The position numbers and the translations under genes are program-made. From assembly GCF_000828715.1 (NCBI RefSeq), contig NZ_AP014583.1, positions 62,001 through 126,000 on the forward strand: DNA of 64,000 nt, in the 5' to 3' direction. Source of the DNA: Winogradskyella sp. PG-2 (GTDB lineage: Bacteria; Bacteroidota; Bacteroidia; Flavobacteriales; Flavobacteriaceae). Positions 41,699-51,004 of the stretch are shown one piece after another. The notes under the pieces were generated by a model, which was not told where the DNA came from, did no database searches, and saw only the letters and a program-made list of their open reading frames with translations. Numbering within the stretch: position 1 is the stretch's first letter; every line of letters begins with the position of its first letter.

Positions 41699-41765
41699 TT
41701 TAACAGCCGTAAAAGTGACCAAATTGTTGATTTGTGTCATATTTATAGTGAAATAAACATAATAC

Positions 41766-42599
41766 ATGAAAAAAATATTACTCATTCTAGTTTTAATAAT
41801 GGTTGTATCACCAACTATTATAGCTCAAGAAAAAATTAAAGGAGATAGAAATGTCACCATCAAACAAACGTATATTGACGATTTTGACACTATAGTTGTT
41901 GATGGGGATTTTTCAATTGAAATCGTTTATAATAGTAAGCCATCTGTTAATGTTGAGGCTGATGATAATTTACACGATGTTATACAATTCAATGTTGTTG
42001 ATGGTATACTCACTTTTGTAGAAACGGTAGGCATTACTTCAAAAAAGAAATTAAATATCACTGTAAATTATGGTGATGCACTACAAAACATTGAAGTTAA
42101 AGGTGATGGAGAAATTAGATCACTAACTTCTATGGAAATCAATAATGCCACATTAACTACATCAGGTAATTCAAGAGCATACCTAAATATAAAGACTACA
42201 AACTTTCTATACAAAAGCTCGGGAAAATCTAAAACAAGATTAAATCTTACAGCAGATTCTACTAAAGTTGAATTAAGTGATAATAGTAAACTAGATGCTT
42301 TAATCAACAGTAAGGTAGCAGACTTTGATCTTTATACACGTTCGGATGCTGTAATTGAAGGTTCTGCAAATAATTCTATAATTAGATTAGATAACTCTAC
42401 AAACTTTAATAGTCCAAAATTTGACGTTAAAACAACTGATGTAAGTTTAGAAGATAGTAGTGATTTAACTATGGCTGTAAGTGAGAATATAACTCTATCA
42501 GCTTCGGGTAATAGTGAAATATACCTATATGGCAGTCCAGCAATTACTATCACTAAATTTGAAGATACTGCGAAACTTCAAAAAAAGAAGCCCAAATAG
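41766..42599 (+). CDS. DUF2807 domain secreted protein
   Basis: The 277-residue protein has a signal peptide (LILVLIMVVSPTIIAQ) and no lipobox. The DUF2807 opening parallels the previous gene (FDTIVVDGDFSIEIVYN, VNVEADDNLHDVI), and the rest is beta-helical with SG and DNS turns. It is a diverged paralog of the neighbour at 40853 but has its own promoter. The function is unknown. A bidirectional terminator separates it from trxB. Confidence 0.87.
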   Translation: MKKILLILVLIMVVSPTIIAQEKIKGDRNVTIKQTYIDDFDTIVVDGDFSIEIVYNSKPSVNVEADDNLHDVIQFNVVDGILTFVETVGITSKKKLNITVNYGDALQNIEVKGDGEIRSLTSMEINNATLTTSGNSRAYLNIKTTNFLYKSSGKSKTRLNLTADSTKVELSDNSKLDALINSKVADFDLYTRSDAVIEGSANNSIIRLDNSTNFNSPKFDVKTTDVSLEDSSDLTMAVSENITLSASGNSEIYLYGSPAITITKFEDTAKLQKKKPK

Positions 42600-42618
42600 A
42601 CACTTCAAATCAAAGCAT

Positions 42619-42652
42619 AAAAAAGCCGAAACTCATTGCTTTGGCTTTTTAA
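42619..42652. terminator. Bidirectional terminator
   Basis: AAAAAGCCGAA (42620-42630) pairs with TTTGGCTTTTT (42640-42650) with one G-U pair. It lies between the convergent DUF2807 and trxB genes. Confidence 0.82.
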
Positions 42653-42667
42653 TTTATATTCTATTTT

Positions 42668-43651
42668 TTAGTTATAAGTTGGTGTAGCCACCTCAAAATC
42701 CGCATCCTTAGCTGCCAAATAACGTTCAGCATCTAAAGCAGCCATACAACCTGTACCAGCAGCTGTAATAGCTTGTCTATATACATGGTCTGCAGCATCA
42801 CCACTAACAAAAACTCCTTCTACATTTGTTTTACTTGTTCCAGGAACTACATTTATAATGTAGCCTGTTTCATCAAGATTTAAATAATCTTTAAAGATAT
42901 CTGTATTAGGTTTGTGACCAATAGCTACAAAAAATCCTGTTGCAGAAATATCAAACTTTTCATTAGTTTGATTATTAAACGCTCGGACACCAGTAACGAC
43001 TTGACCATCACCTAAAACCTCATCAGTTTCAGTATTAAACAGTATTTCTATATTATCAGTATTCTTTACACGATTTGCCATGATTTTAGATGCTCTAAAT
43101 TCATCACGTCTCACTAACATTGTTACTTTCTTACATAACTTTGATAAATAATGAGCTTCCTCAGCAGCAGAATCACCAGCACCTACAATCACAACCTCTT
43201 GGTTTCTGTAAAAGAAGCCATCACATACAGCACAAGCAGATACTCCTCCACCTAGCTCTAAATACTTTTGTTCAGACGGTAAACCTAAGTACTTAGCTGA
43301 GGCTCCTGTTGAAATAATAATTGTTGAAGCATGTATTTCCTTCTCATCATTCACCCATACTTTATGAATATCTCCAGAAAAATCTACCTTAGTTATCCAA
43401 CCATGACGTACATCAGTTCCAAAACGTTCAGCTTGTTTTTGTAACTGCATCATCATTTCTGGTCCAGTAATACCATCTGGATATCCTGGGAAGTTCTCAA
43501 CATCATTAGTTGTTGTTAATTGACCTCCAGGTTGAGTTCCTTGATATAAAACAGGAAACATATTAGCCCTAGACGCATAAATAGCAGCTGTATATCCAGC
43601 AGGTCCAGAACCTATTATTAAGCATTTTACCTTTTCAATTGTATCAGACAT
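42668..43651 (-). CDS. trxB: Thioredoxin reductase
   Basis: The 327-residue flavoprotein has the FAD motif IIGSGPAGYTAAIYA near residue 12, the redox pair CAVC (Cys140, Cys143), the NADPH motif VGAGDSAAEEA, and the C-terminal FAD contact FVSGDAADHVYRQA. It reduces thioredoxin with NADPH in the cytoplasm. It is monocistronic. The thioredoxin-like protein at 9.8 kb is one possible client among many. Confidence 0.96.
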   Translation of the reverse strand: MSDTIEKVKCLIIGSGPAGYTAAIYASRANMFPVLYQGTQPGGQLTTTNDVENFPGYPDGITGPEMMMQLQKQAERFGTDVRHGWITKVDFSGDIHKVWVNDEKEIHASTIIISTGASAKYLGLPSEQKYLELGGGVSACAVCDGFFYRNQEVVIVGAGDSAAEEAHYLSKLCKKVTMLVRRDEFRASKIMANRVKNTDNIEILFNTETDEVLGDGQVVTGVRAFNNQTNEKFDISATGFFVAIGHKPNTDIFKDYLNLDETGYIINVVPGTSKTNVEGVFVSGDAADHVYRQAITAAGTGCMAALDAERYLAAKDADFEVATPTYN

Positions 43652-43810
43652 ATCTTATGTTTTATTACACAACAAAAGTAGGTTTTTTGAGCAAATCCTT
43701 ACATAGAAGTTATTAACACTAGCTATCGTATCATAAAGATTCTTAATTCCTTTATTTTCTCAATTTAATTTCTTAATTTTTAAGTGTTTAACAGCAAAAC
43801 CTAACCCATT

Positions 43811-44290
43811 ATGAAATCAAATATCTTAATCTTTAGCATGGTATTGTTACTTACTTTCTCATGCAAAAATAAACCAAAAAGCGATATTGAACCTACTGTA
43901 GTAGAAACTGTTCAAAAAGAAAAAGCCAATGGACTTAAAGGCACATGGGAACTTGTTGGCTTTTACAACTACAAAGACAATATAGTTGTAGATTCTTTTA
44001 AAACTTCTGATAAATCCAGACAACTTAAAATGTACACAGATACTAAAGTAATGTGGAGTAAACATAAGCCTGCAGATTCTTCAGAATGGTTTGGTTATGG
44101 CACATACAGTTACAAAGACGATATGCTCACTGAAATTTTAGAATTTGGATCTGCAGTTATGGACCAAGTTATTGCAGAAAAGAAAGAATTTACTTTTGAG
44201 CTTACCTTATCACCTAATAAATTTCAACAAATTGAATTAGATGAAGATGGAAATCGCATCTATTCGGAAAACTATATTCGTGTAGAATAA
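43811..44290 (+). CDS. Lipocalin-like lipoprotein of unknown function
   Basis: The 159-residue protein has a lipobox TFSC (Cys18). From about residue 42 there is a GLKGTWELVGFYNY strand, then SRQLKMYTDTKVMWSKH, WFGYGTYSYKDDML and FELTLSPNKFQQIELDEDG. The GTWELV opening and strand pattern resemble small lipocalin-like domains in Bacteroidota. The ligand and role are unknown. A terminator and tRNA-Pro follow. Confidence 0.75.
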   Translation: MKSNILIFSMVLLLTFSCKNKPKSDIEPTVVETVQKEKANGLKGTWELVGFYNYKDNIVVDSFKTSDKSRQLKMYTDTKVMWSKHKPADSSEWFGYGTYSYKDDMLTEILEFGSAVMDQVIAEKKEFTFELTLSPNKFQQIELDEDGNRIYSENYIRVE

Positions 44291-44319
44291 AAAAAACTCA
44301 GTAAAACTGAGCTTTTTTT
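44290..44319 (+). terminator. Terminator between the lipoprotein gene and tRNA-Pro
   Basis: CTCAGT (44297-44302) pairs with ACTGAG (44306-44311), with A-run and T-run flanks. It can also end the minus-strand tRNA transcript. Confidence 0.78.
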
Positions 44320-44327
44320 AACTAAAG

Positions 44328-44402
44328 TCGGGGTGGCAGGATTCGAACCTGCGGCCTCCACGTCCCAAACGTGGCGCGATAACCGGGCTACGCTACACCC
44401 CG
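44328..44402 (-). tRNA. tRNA-Pro (anticodon TGG)
   Basis: On the minus strand a 75-base cloverleaf begins CGGGGTGTAGCG and ends CACCCCGA with a fully paired acceptor stem. The anticodon stem CCACG/CGTGG encloses the loop with TGG, and the T arm is GCAGGTTCGAATCCTGC. CCA is not encoded. It stands alone. Confidence 0.96.
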
Positions 44403-44506
44403 AATTAAGGGTTACCTTTTTCGGACTGCAAATATAGAGTTTTTCTTCATTATCCAACAACAATTTTCTAACTTTAAAATCTAATATTATTTAGATATAA
44501 ATCATC

Positions 44507-45607
44507 ATGAAAATAAGACTTCCAATTTTAGGTTTAATTCTAATTTCAATACTTACATGTGCACAAGACAAGAATCCCATAAACACAAAAAACAGTTATG
44601 AAGTCATCGTTTCTGACCTAAATATTCCTTGGGCATTTACCTTTCTTCCAGATGGCTCAATGTTAATAAATGAAAAGGCAGGAGAACTTATTCATTTTAA
44701 AAATGGAAAGAAGATATCTATTTCTGGGTTGCCAGAAATCTACGTTCGTGGACAAGGTGGTCTATTGGATATTATTCTACATCCTAATTACAAAGACAAC
44801 GGTTGGATTTATTTTTCTTACGCATCTTCAGAAGGAGAAGGTCAAGGCGGAAACACAGCAGTTGCTAGAGGAAAATTAGACAATAACAAACTAGTTAATT
44901 TAGAAGTTCTATACAAAGCCACACCAAATACTAGAAGAGGTCAACATTTTGGGTCACGCCTTGTTTTTGATAAAGATGGCTATCTATTTTTCACCATTGG
45001 AGAACGCGGCAATAGAGATGTTAACCCTCAAGACTTCACTAGAGATTGTGGAAAAGTATATCGTCTAATTGACGATGGTTCTATTCCTAATGATAACCCA
45101 TTTTTTAATACACCAAATGCAAAAAAGGCTATCTATTCATATGGACATAGAAACCCTCAAGGTATGATTCTCCATCCAAAAACAGGCGATATTTGGACAC
45201 ATGAGCACGGACCAAAAGGTGGAGATGAAATAAACATCATCAAATCTGGGAAAAATTACGGTTGGCCAATCATTAGTTATGGCGTTAATTATAGCGGTTC
45301 AAAATTTACAGAAATTACAAAGAAAGAAGGGATGGAAGAGCCACTTCATTATTGGGATCCATCTATTGCTCCTAGTGGAATGGCGTTTATTAATAGTGAT
45401 AAATATGGTGATTGGAATGGGAATCTTTTAGTAGGCTCACTAAAATTTCAGTATTTAGATATGTGCACACTTAAAAATAATAAAGTAATTAAAGAAGAAC
45501 GATTACTAGATGGATCTGGCAGAGTTAGGTCTGTAGAACAAGGTCCTGACGGTTATATTTACGTGGGCATTGAAAATTTAGGAATTGTAAAATTATTAAG
45601 AAAATGA
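44507..45607 (+). CDS. PQQ-dependent soluble aldose sugar dehydrogenase, lipoprotein
   Basis: The 366-residue protein has a lipobox (ISILTC, Cys18). A six-bladed propeller of the YliI/soluble glucose dehydrogenase type follows: LNIPWAFTFLPDGSMLI, GGLLDIILHPNY, the GQHFGSRLVFDKDGYLFFTIG blade, SYGHRNPQGM, and HEHGPKGGDEINI. Family members oxidise aldoses with PQQ in the periplasm. The next gene, overlapping by 4 bases, encodes a cytochrome c, the natural electron acceptor. No PQQ biosynthesis genes are in the window, so the cofactor may be scavenged. Confidence 0.88.
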   Translation: MKIRLPILGLILISILTCAQDKNPINTKNSYEVIVSDLNIPWAFTFLPDGSMLINEKAGELIHFKNGKKISISGLPEIYVRGQGGLLDIILHPNYKDNGWIYFSYASSEGEGQGGNTAVARGKLDNNKLVNLEVLYKATPNTRRGQHFGSRLVFDKDGYLFFTIGERGNRDVNPQDFTRDCGKVYRLIDDGSIPNDNPFFNTPNAKKAIYSYGHRNPQGMILHPKTGDIWTHEHGPKGGDEINIIKSGKNYGWPIISYGVNYSGSKFTEITKKEGMEEPLHYWDPSIAPSGMAFINSDKYGDWNGNLLVGSLKFQYLDMCTLKNNKVIKEERLLDGSGRVRSVEQGPDGYIYVGIENLGIVKLLRK

Positions 45608-46050
45608 ATGAAGTATATAAATTAATAATATTAGGGTTGCTCCTTGTGTCTTGTGGTTCAAAAGAAAATAAAAAAGAAGCAACTACTTATCCAGAAAAAA
45701 CAGCATTAAATCAAACTGACCCAAAGTTAAAAGAGAGTATTAATCTTGGCAAATTGGTATATGATGATATGTGCATCACATGCCATATGGTCAATGGCAA
45801 AGGAGTACCTAAAGCATTTCCTCCTATCGCAGATTCTGATTATCTAAGAGAAAATCAAAATGATTGCATTAAAGGAATTAAAAATGGGATGGCTGGAGAA
45901 ATGGTTGTAAACGGAGTTGAATACAATAGTATTATGGCACCTTTAGGGCTAACAGATGATGAAGTTGCAGATGTTATGAACTATATAAATAATAGTTGGG
46001 GAAACAAGATTAACAACTTTGTAACCGTTAAGAAAGTTTCCGAATTATAA
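45604..46050 (+). CDS. Class I cytochrome c lipoprotein
   Basis: The 148-residue protein has a lipobox VSC (Cys17), a linker, and one heme-binding CITCH motif (Cys57, Cys60, His61). The likely distal ligand is Met111 in YNSIMAPLG. The domain VNGKGVPKAFPPIADSDY is typical of small acceptor cytochromes. It overlaps the sugar dehydrogenase gene by ATGA, which supports transfer of electrons from that enzyme into the respiratory chain. Confidence 0.9.
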   Translation: MNEVYKLIILGLLLVSCGSKENKKEATTYPEKTALNQTDPKLKESINLGKLVYDDMCITCHMVNGKGVPKAFPPIADSDYLRENQNDCIKGIKNGMAGEMVVNGVEYNSIMAPLGLTDDEVADVMNYINNSWGNKINNFVTVKKVSEL

Positions 46051-46052
46051 GA

Positions 46053-46082
46053 ATCTTTTTAAAAACATATTAACTAACTTTG
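46053..46082 (+). promoter_or_regulatory. Putative promoter of udk
   Basis: TAACTTTG (46075-46082) matches TAnnTTTG. The -33 region has only a T-run (46054-46060). The expected transcript start near 46089 excludes a TTG at 46084 and supports the ATG at 46114 as the udk start. Confidence 0.42.
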
Positions 46083-46113
46083 TTTGGATTCAAAAAAAAT
46101 TCAAAATCAAAGC

Positions 46114-46719
46114 ATGCTTATAATCGGAATTGCAGGTGGAACTGGATGTGGAAAAACCACTGTTGTAAATACTATTTTAAATGAACTTCCTGAAGGTGAA
46201 GTTGGCGTGATTTCGCAAGATTCATATTATAAAGACACATCACATCTAAGATATGATGAGCGTGTTAAAATTAATTTTGATCATCCACGTTCTATTGATT
46301 TTGAGTTGTTAGTAAATCATCTAAAGACTCTTAAAAAAGGAAACCCTATAGATCAACCCGTTTATTCCTTTGTAAAGCATAATCGTACTGGAGATACTAT
46401 TTCAACAAAACCAAGAAAAGTTATGATTGTTGAAGGTATTTTAATCTTAACCAATCCGGAAATTAGAGAACTTTTCGACATTAAAATATTTGTGCATGCA
46501 GATTCTGATGAACGTTTAATTCGTCGTTTAAAGCGTGATATTTCGGAACGTGGAAGAGATATAAATGAAGTTCTTACAAGATATCAAACTACCCTAAAAC
46601 CAATGCATCAGCAATTTATAGAACCTATGAAAGAGTACGCTGATATTATAATTCCTAATAACAAATACAACACAGTAGCAGTAGATATCGTTAGAACAAT
46701 AATTAACGAGCGTCTGTAA
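46114..46719 (+). CDS. udk: Uridine kinase
   Basis: The 201-residue protein (start at ATG 46114) opens MLIIGIAGGTGCGKTT, whose P-loop is GGTGCGKTT. Further motifs are ISQDSYYKD, NFDHPRSIDFELL, the lid Arg region DERLIRRLKRDISERGR, and the late QFIEPMKEYADIIIP. It phosphorylates uridine and cytidine in pyrimidine salvage. An in-frame TTG at 46084 would add ten residues but lies next to the predicted -7 box. It is followed by ftsB-like and mutA genes with overlapping ends. Confidence 0.93.
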   Translation: MLIIGIAGGTGCGKTTVVNTILNELPEGEVGVISQDSYYKDTSHLRYDERVKINFDHPRSIDFELLVNHLKTLKKGNPIDQPVYSFVKHNRTGDTISTKPRKVMIVEGILILTNPEIRELFDIKIFVHADSDERLIRRLKRDISERGRDINEVLTRYQTTLKPMHQQFIEPMKEYADIIIPNNKYNTVAVDIVRTIINERL

Positions 46720-47045
46720 TGAGTATCTGGAATAACAAATATTTAAAACCCTTTAAGAACATATATCTACTTGTTCTCATAGTATTTATAATTTGGATGC
46801 TATTCTTTGATGCGCATTCTTTATTGTTTCATTATGAATTGAATGGTGATATGGAAGAATTAGAATACCAAAAAGATCACTACCGAAACGAAATGGCCAA
46901 AGATGCTAAAGCTATTAAAGAGTTAAGCACAGAAGAAGGTATAGAACGTACTGCTCGTGAAACCTACTACATGAAAAAGCCTCACGAAGACATTTACATA
47001 ATTGAATACGAAGACAGTATAGCCAAACAAAAACAAGATGAGTAA
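46719..47045 (+). CDS. FtsB/DivIC-type septum formation initiator
   Basis: The 108-residue protein has one membrane segment (about 15-32, YLLVLIVFIIWMLFF) and then a coiled coil (ELNGDMEELEYQKDHYRNEM). The family end is ERTARETYYMKKPHEDIYII. This bitopic topology and motif order match FtsB/DivIC, which joins FtsL and FtsQ in the divisome. It begins one base inside the udk stop and overlaps mutA by 8 bases. Confidence 0.88.
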   Translation: MSIWNNKYLKPFKNIYLLVLIVFIIWMLFFDAHSLLFHYELNGDMEELEYQKDHYRNEMAKDAKAIKELSTEEGIERTARETYYMKKPHEDIYIIEYEDSIAKQKQDE

Positions 47046-48420
47046 ATCTTTATTTAATGATTTTGAAGGCGTATCTGCAAAAGCTTGGAAACAGAAGATT
47101 CAAGTAGACCTTAAAGGTGCAGATTATAATAATGCTTTAATCTGGAAAACACATGAAGGCATAGATGTAAAACCATTTTATCATGCTGATGAGTTTGAAA
47201 CCCTTCCAGAAGTCTCAAACACTAAAGCTACAGAATGGAAAATCTGTCAAGCCATTAAAGTATCTGATTCTCAAAAAGCTAATCTAAAGGCAATAGATGC
47301 CATAAAGCGTGGTGCAGAGAGTATTTTATTTCACATTACTTCTGATGCAATTTCTATTGAAGATTTATTAAAAAATATTGATTTAGATAAAATTCATATT
47401 CAGATTAAATGCTATTTTATTTCAGAAGTGTTTATTCATAAGGCTAATGCTTTCATTTCAAATATGGCTAAAAAGCCTAACACCACTTTCCATACTGATA
47501 TTATAGGAAACCTTGCTAATACTGGTAATTGGTACAGTAATCTAAAAGAGGATCACTTAAAATTTGAAACCATAGTAAAAACTACGAATCAATTAAGTAT
47601 AGATTTAAGTTTATACCAAAATGCTGGTGCAACAATAGTACAGCAGCTTGCATATAGTTTAGCACACGCCAATGAATACTTAAACCATTTCAATAAAGTC
47701 ATTGCGAGCGAACCGAAGCAATCTCTTCAAGTAAGTTTTAATGTTTCATTAGGCTCAAACTACTTCTTCGAAATTGCCAAGCTAAAAGCATTACGTCAAT
47801 TGTGGACAACACTAGCTTCCGAATACGGAATTAGCACAAAATGTAAAATCATTGCCACACCAAGTAAACGAAATAAAACTATATACGATTATAATGTTAA
47901 TATGCTCCGTACAACTACAGAATGTATGAGTGCAATTATCGGAGGTGCAAATACTATTTGCAATTTACCTTATGATGTTTTATACCATAATTCAAATGAA
48001 TTTGGAGATAGAATTGCAAGAAATCAATTATTAGTTTTAAAGCATGAAAGCTATTTTGATAAGGTTAATAATCCTTCAGATGGAGCATATTATATTGAAA
48101 ATTTAACATCACAATTATCAGAAAAAGCGCTAGATCTTTTCAAAGATATTGAAGTAAATGGAGGCTTTTTAAGTCAATTAAAAGAAGGCACTATTCAGAG
48201 AAAAATCAAAGAAAGCGTAGACAAAGAACAAGCAGATTTCGATGCCGAAACGTTAGTGCTTTTAGGCACAAATAAACACCCAAATTCGGCAGATAAAATG
48301 AAAAACGACATAGAAATTAGTCCGTTTTTAGAAATCAAAAAGCGTAGAACATTAATTAAACCTATTGTGAAAAAAAGAATATCTGAAAAATTGGAAATCA
48401 GAAGATTAAACAAAGAGTAA
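47038..48420 (+). CDS. mutA: Methylmalonyl-CoA mutase, small (non-B12) subunit
   Basis: The 460-residue protein is homologous to the catalytic barrel of the mutase (FNDFEGVSAKAWKQKIQVDLKG in pieces, VSLGSNYFFEIAKLKALRQLW, TTECMSAIIGGANTICNLPYD, HESYFDKVNNPSDGAYYIE). It lacks the cobalamin-binding domain. It pairs with the large subunit at 48881 to interconvert succinyl-CoA and (R)-methylmalonyl-CoA. Residues 221-231 (VIASEPKQSLQ) derive from an interspersed DNA repeat read in frame, an insertion relative to the usual spacing before GSNYFFEIAK. Confidence 0.9.
   Translation: MSKSLFNDFEGVSAKAWKQKIQVDLKGADYNNALIWKTHEGIDVKPFYHADEFETLPEVSNTKATEWKICQAIKVSDSQKANLKAIDAIKRGAESILFHITSDAISIEDLLKNIDLDKIHIQIKCYFISEVFIHKANAFISNMAKKPNTTFHTDIIGNLANTGNWYSNLKEDHLKFETIVKTTNQLSIDLSLYQNAGATIVQQLAYSLAHANEYLNHFNKVIASEPKQSLQVSFNVSLGSNYFFEIAKLKALRQLWTTLASEYGISTKCKIIATPSKRNKTIYDYNVNMLRTTTECMSAIIGGANTICNLPYDVLYHNSNEFGDRIARNQLLVLKHESYFDKVNNPSDGAYYIENLTSQLSEKALDLFKDIEVNGGFLSQLKEGTIQRKIKESVDKEQADFDAETLVLLGTNKHPNSADKMKNDIEISPFLEIKKRRTLIKPIVKKRISEKLEIRRLNKE
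47698..47725 (+). repeat. In-frame interspersed-repeat-like insertion inside mutA
   Basis: The stretch beginning GTCATTGCGAGCGAACCGAA and ending GCAATCTC resembles a palindromic repeat (consensus GTCATTGCGAG...GAAGCAATCTC) that is scattered through many bacterial genomes. It is read in frame as VIASEPKQSL. Confidence 0.55.
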
Positions 48421-48423
48421 AAC

Positions 48424-48888
48424 ATGGTATTTAAAAAAACTATAGTAGCTTTTTTATGTGTTTTTTGCTTCAGTTCAATGATGACTGAGGCTCATGCTCA
48501 AAAACAGTATTTAGAAGTAGTAAACCTTAAAACTAATAGGCCAAAAAAAATAAGAGAAAAAAAAAGAATCACGGTTTTTACAAAAGATTCTAAAGTTAGA
48601 GGGCCATTAAAAATATTAGACCATGAAACTATTTTGATAAAAGATACTGAAGTCAAAATAGGAGATATTGTAATGGTCAAAAACAAATCTATTGTTGGCA
48701 AAATATTCGCATATGTATTACTTCCTATGTTTACATTTTCAACATTAGGTATTCTTGCTATTACTGGAGCTTCTGGCTCCACAATTTCTGCAATAGGTAT
48801 TACAGGACTTTCTTTAACAATTATTTCAATTTTGTCAAGAAAGAAATACAAAACCGAACGCTATAAATTCAAAATAGTCAATGACTAG
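48424..48888 (+). CDS. Secreted or membrane protein of unknown function between mutA and mutB
   Basis: The 154-residue protein has a signal peptide ([18 protein letters not shown]), a small basic beta domain ([33 protein letters not shown]), and two C-terminal membrane segments (about 98-140). It is similar in style to short Flavobacteriaceae proteins with a KGKLKI-D-TI-IKD motif, but I know no function. It lies between the two mutase subunit genes, 3 bases after mutA and overlapping mutB by 8 bases. Confidence 0.7.
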   Translation: MVFKKTIVAFLCVFCFSSMMTEAHAQKQYLEVVNLKTNRPKKIREKKRITVFTKDSKVRGPLKILDHETILIKDTEVKIGDIVMVKNKSIVGKIFAYVLLPMFTFSTLGILAITGASGSTISAIGITGLSLTIISILSRKKYKTERYKFKIVND

Positions 48889-51004
48889 AAAAAATCTTCA
48901 ACATATAAAACTAAAATCAAAAGCCAGTAGCAAAGAATTAAAAGCTAATAAATCTTTTCATACTGCTGAAGATATTGATGTAAAATCAACCTACTTTAAA
49001 GATGATATTAAAGATTTAGAACACTTAAATTTTGTCGCAGGAATTGCCCCTAATCTCAGAGGGCCTTATTCTACAATGTACGTAAGGCGACCATGGACGA
49101 TTAGGCAATACGCAGGTTTCTCTACTGCCGAAGAAAGTAATGCTTTTTATAGACGAAATTTAGCAGCAGGACAAAAAGGACTATCAGTCGCTTTTGATTT
49201 AGCAACGCACAGAGGTTACGACTCCGATCATGAACGCGTGGTTGGTGATGTTGGTAAAGCAGGAGTTGCAATAGACTCTGTAGAAGATATGAAAATTCTC
49301 TTCGACCAGATTCCGTTAGATAAAATGTCGGTTTCCATGACCATGAATGGTGCAGTTTTACCAATCATGGCGTTTTATATCGTAGCTGCAGAAGAACAAG
49401 GAGTAAACCCAGAACATCTTACTGGCACAATACAAAATGATATTCTGAAAGAATTTATGGTGCGTAATACTTATATATATCCACCTACTCCGTCGATGAA
49501 AATTATCTCTGATATATTTCAGTATACAAGTAAGAACATGCCAAAATTCAATAGCATAAGTATCTCAGGTTATCATATGCAAGAAGCTGGTGCTACTTGT
49601 GATATTGAATTAGCTTACACACTTGCTGATGGACTGGAATATATTAGAAAAGGATTGGATGCTGGAATGGATATTGACACCTTTGCTCCTCGCCTATCAT
49701 TCTTTTGGGCCATTGGTATGAATCATTTTATGGAAATTGCTAAAATGCGCGCAGCTAGAATGCTCTGGGCAAAATTAGTAAAACAATTTAACCCAAAGAA
49801 TCCAAAATCATTAGCACTAAGAACGCATTGCCAAACATCGGGTTGGAGTTTAACAGAACAAGATCCTTTTAATAATGTAGCTAGAACTTGTATAGAAGCT
49901 TCTGCTGCTGCATTTGGTGGTACACAAAGTTTACATACTAACGCATTAGATGAAGCTATTGCCTTACCTACAGATTTCTCGGCACGAATTGCTAGAAACA
50001 CTCAAATTTACTTGCAACAAGAAACACATATTACTAAAATTGTAGATCCTTGGGCAGGTAGTTATTATGTTGAGAAACTCACATATGATATTTCTCAAAA
50101 AGCATGGGAACTTATAGAAGAAGTTGAAGAATTAGGCGGTATGACCAAAGCCATTGAAGCTGGCATACCAAAACTACGAATCGAGGAAGCTGCAGCAAGA
50201 AAGCAAGCGCGTATAGACTCTGGGCAAGATATTATTGTAGGTGTTAATAAATACCGACTAGATGAGGAAGATCCTATTGCAACACTAGAGGTAGATAACC
50301 AAACCGTTCGTAATCAACAAATAGAACGCCTTACGAGTATAAAAAATAGTAGAGATACTAAAGCTGTAACTGAAGCTTTATCTAAATTAACACAAGCAGC
50401 TAAGACAAGTGAAGATAATTTATTAGCTTTAGCAATAGATGCCGCAAGAAAACGTGCAACTTTAGGCGAAATAAGTGATGCTCTTGAAGCAGAATTTGGA
50501 CGACACAAGGCACAAATAAAATCATTTAGCGGAGTGTATAGTAAAGAAATAAAAGACGATAAAAGCTTTCAAAAAGCGAGAGAACTGGCTGATCAATTTG
50601 CAAAGCAAGATGGTCGCAGACCTCGTATTATGATTGCTAAGATGGGACAAGATGGTCACGATAGAGGCGCCAAAGTTGTAGCTACTGGTTACGCAGATGT
50701 TGGTTTCGATGTCGATATTGGTCCACTATTCCAAACACCAAAAGAAGCTGCTAAACAAGCCGTTGAGAATGATGTACATATTCTAGGTGTCTCCTCATTA
50801 GCTGCAGGACACAAAACTTTAGTTCCCCAAGTTTTAGAAGAACTTAAATCCTATGGCAGAGATGATATAATGGTTATTGTTGGTGGTGTTATACCAAAAC
50901 AAGATTACCAATACTTATTTGATGCTGGTGCTGTTGCTGTTTTTGGTCCAGGAACTAAGATAAGTGACGCTGCTATTCAGATTTTGGAAATACTAATTGA
51001 TTAA
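48881..51004 (+). CDS. mutB: Methylmalonyl-CoA mutase, large (B12-binding) subunit
   Basis: The 707-residue protein has the catalytic barrel ([80 protein letters not shown]). The C-terminal cobalamin domain contains the lower-ligand motif DGHDRG and the loops SSLAAGH and GGVIP. Length and motifs are complete. It should work with the small subunit to process propionyl-CoA from branched-chain amino-acid or odd-chain breakdown, which would fit with leucine dehydrogenase at 3.4 kb. Confidence 0.95.
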   Translation: MTRKNLQHIKLKSKASSKELKANKSFHTAEDIDVKSTYFKDDIKDLEHLNFVAGIAPNLRGPYSTMYVRRPWTIRQYAGFSTAEESNAFYRRNLAAGQKGLSVAFDLATHRGYDSDHERVVGDVGKAGVAIDSVEDMKILFDQIPLDKMSVSMTMNGAVLPIMAFYIVAAEEQGVNPEHLTGTIQNDILKEFMVRNTYIYPPTPSMKIISDIFQYTSKNMPKFNSISISGYHMQEAGATCDIELAYTLADGLEYIRKGLDAGMDIDTFAPRLSFFWAIGMNHFMEIAKMRAARMLWAKLVKQFNPKNPKSLALRTHCQTSGWSLTEQDPFNNVARTCIEASAAAFGGTQSLHTNALDEAIALPTDFSARIARNTQIYLQQETHITKIVDPWAGSYYVEKLTYDISQKAWELIEEVEELGGMTKAIEAGIPKLRIEEAAARKQARIDSGQDIIVGVNKYRLDEEDPIATLEVDNQTVRNQQIERLTSIKNSRDTKAVTEALSKLTQAAKTSEDNLLALAIDAARKRATLGEISDALEAEFGRHKAQIKSFSGVYSKEIKDDKSFQKARELADQFAKQDGRRPRIMIAKMGQDGHDRGAKVVATGYADVGFDVDIGPLFQTPKEAAKQAVENDVHILGVSSLAAGHKTLVPQVLEELKSYGRDDIMVIVGGVIPKQDYQYLFDAGAVAVFGPGTKISDAAIQILEILID

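Noticed and set aside
44272..44463. Open frame across tRNA-Pro on the minus strand
   Set aside because: It overlaps the whole tRNA and a terminator and is a shadow frame.
46084..46113. TTG start for uridine kinase
   Set aside because: It is one base from the predicted -7 box, and MLIIGIAGGTGCGKTT from 46114 is the normal family opening.
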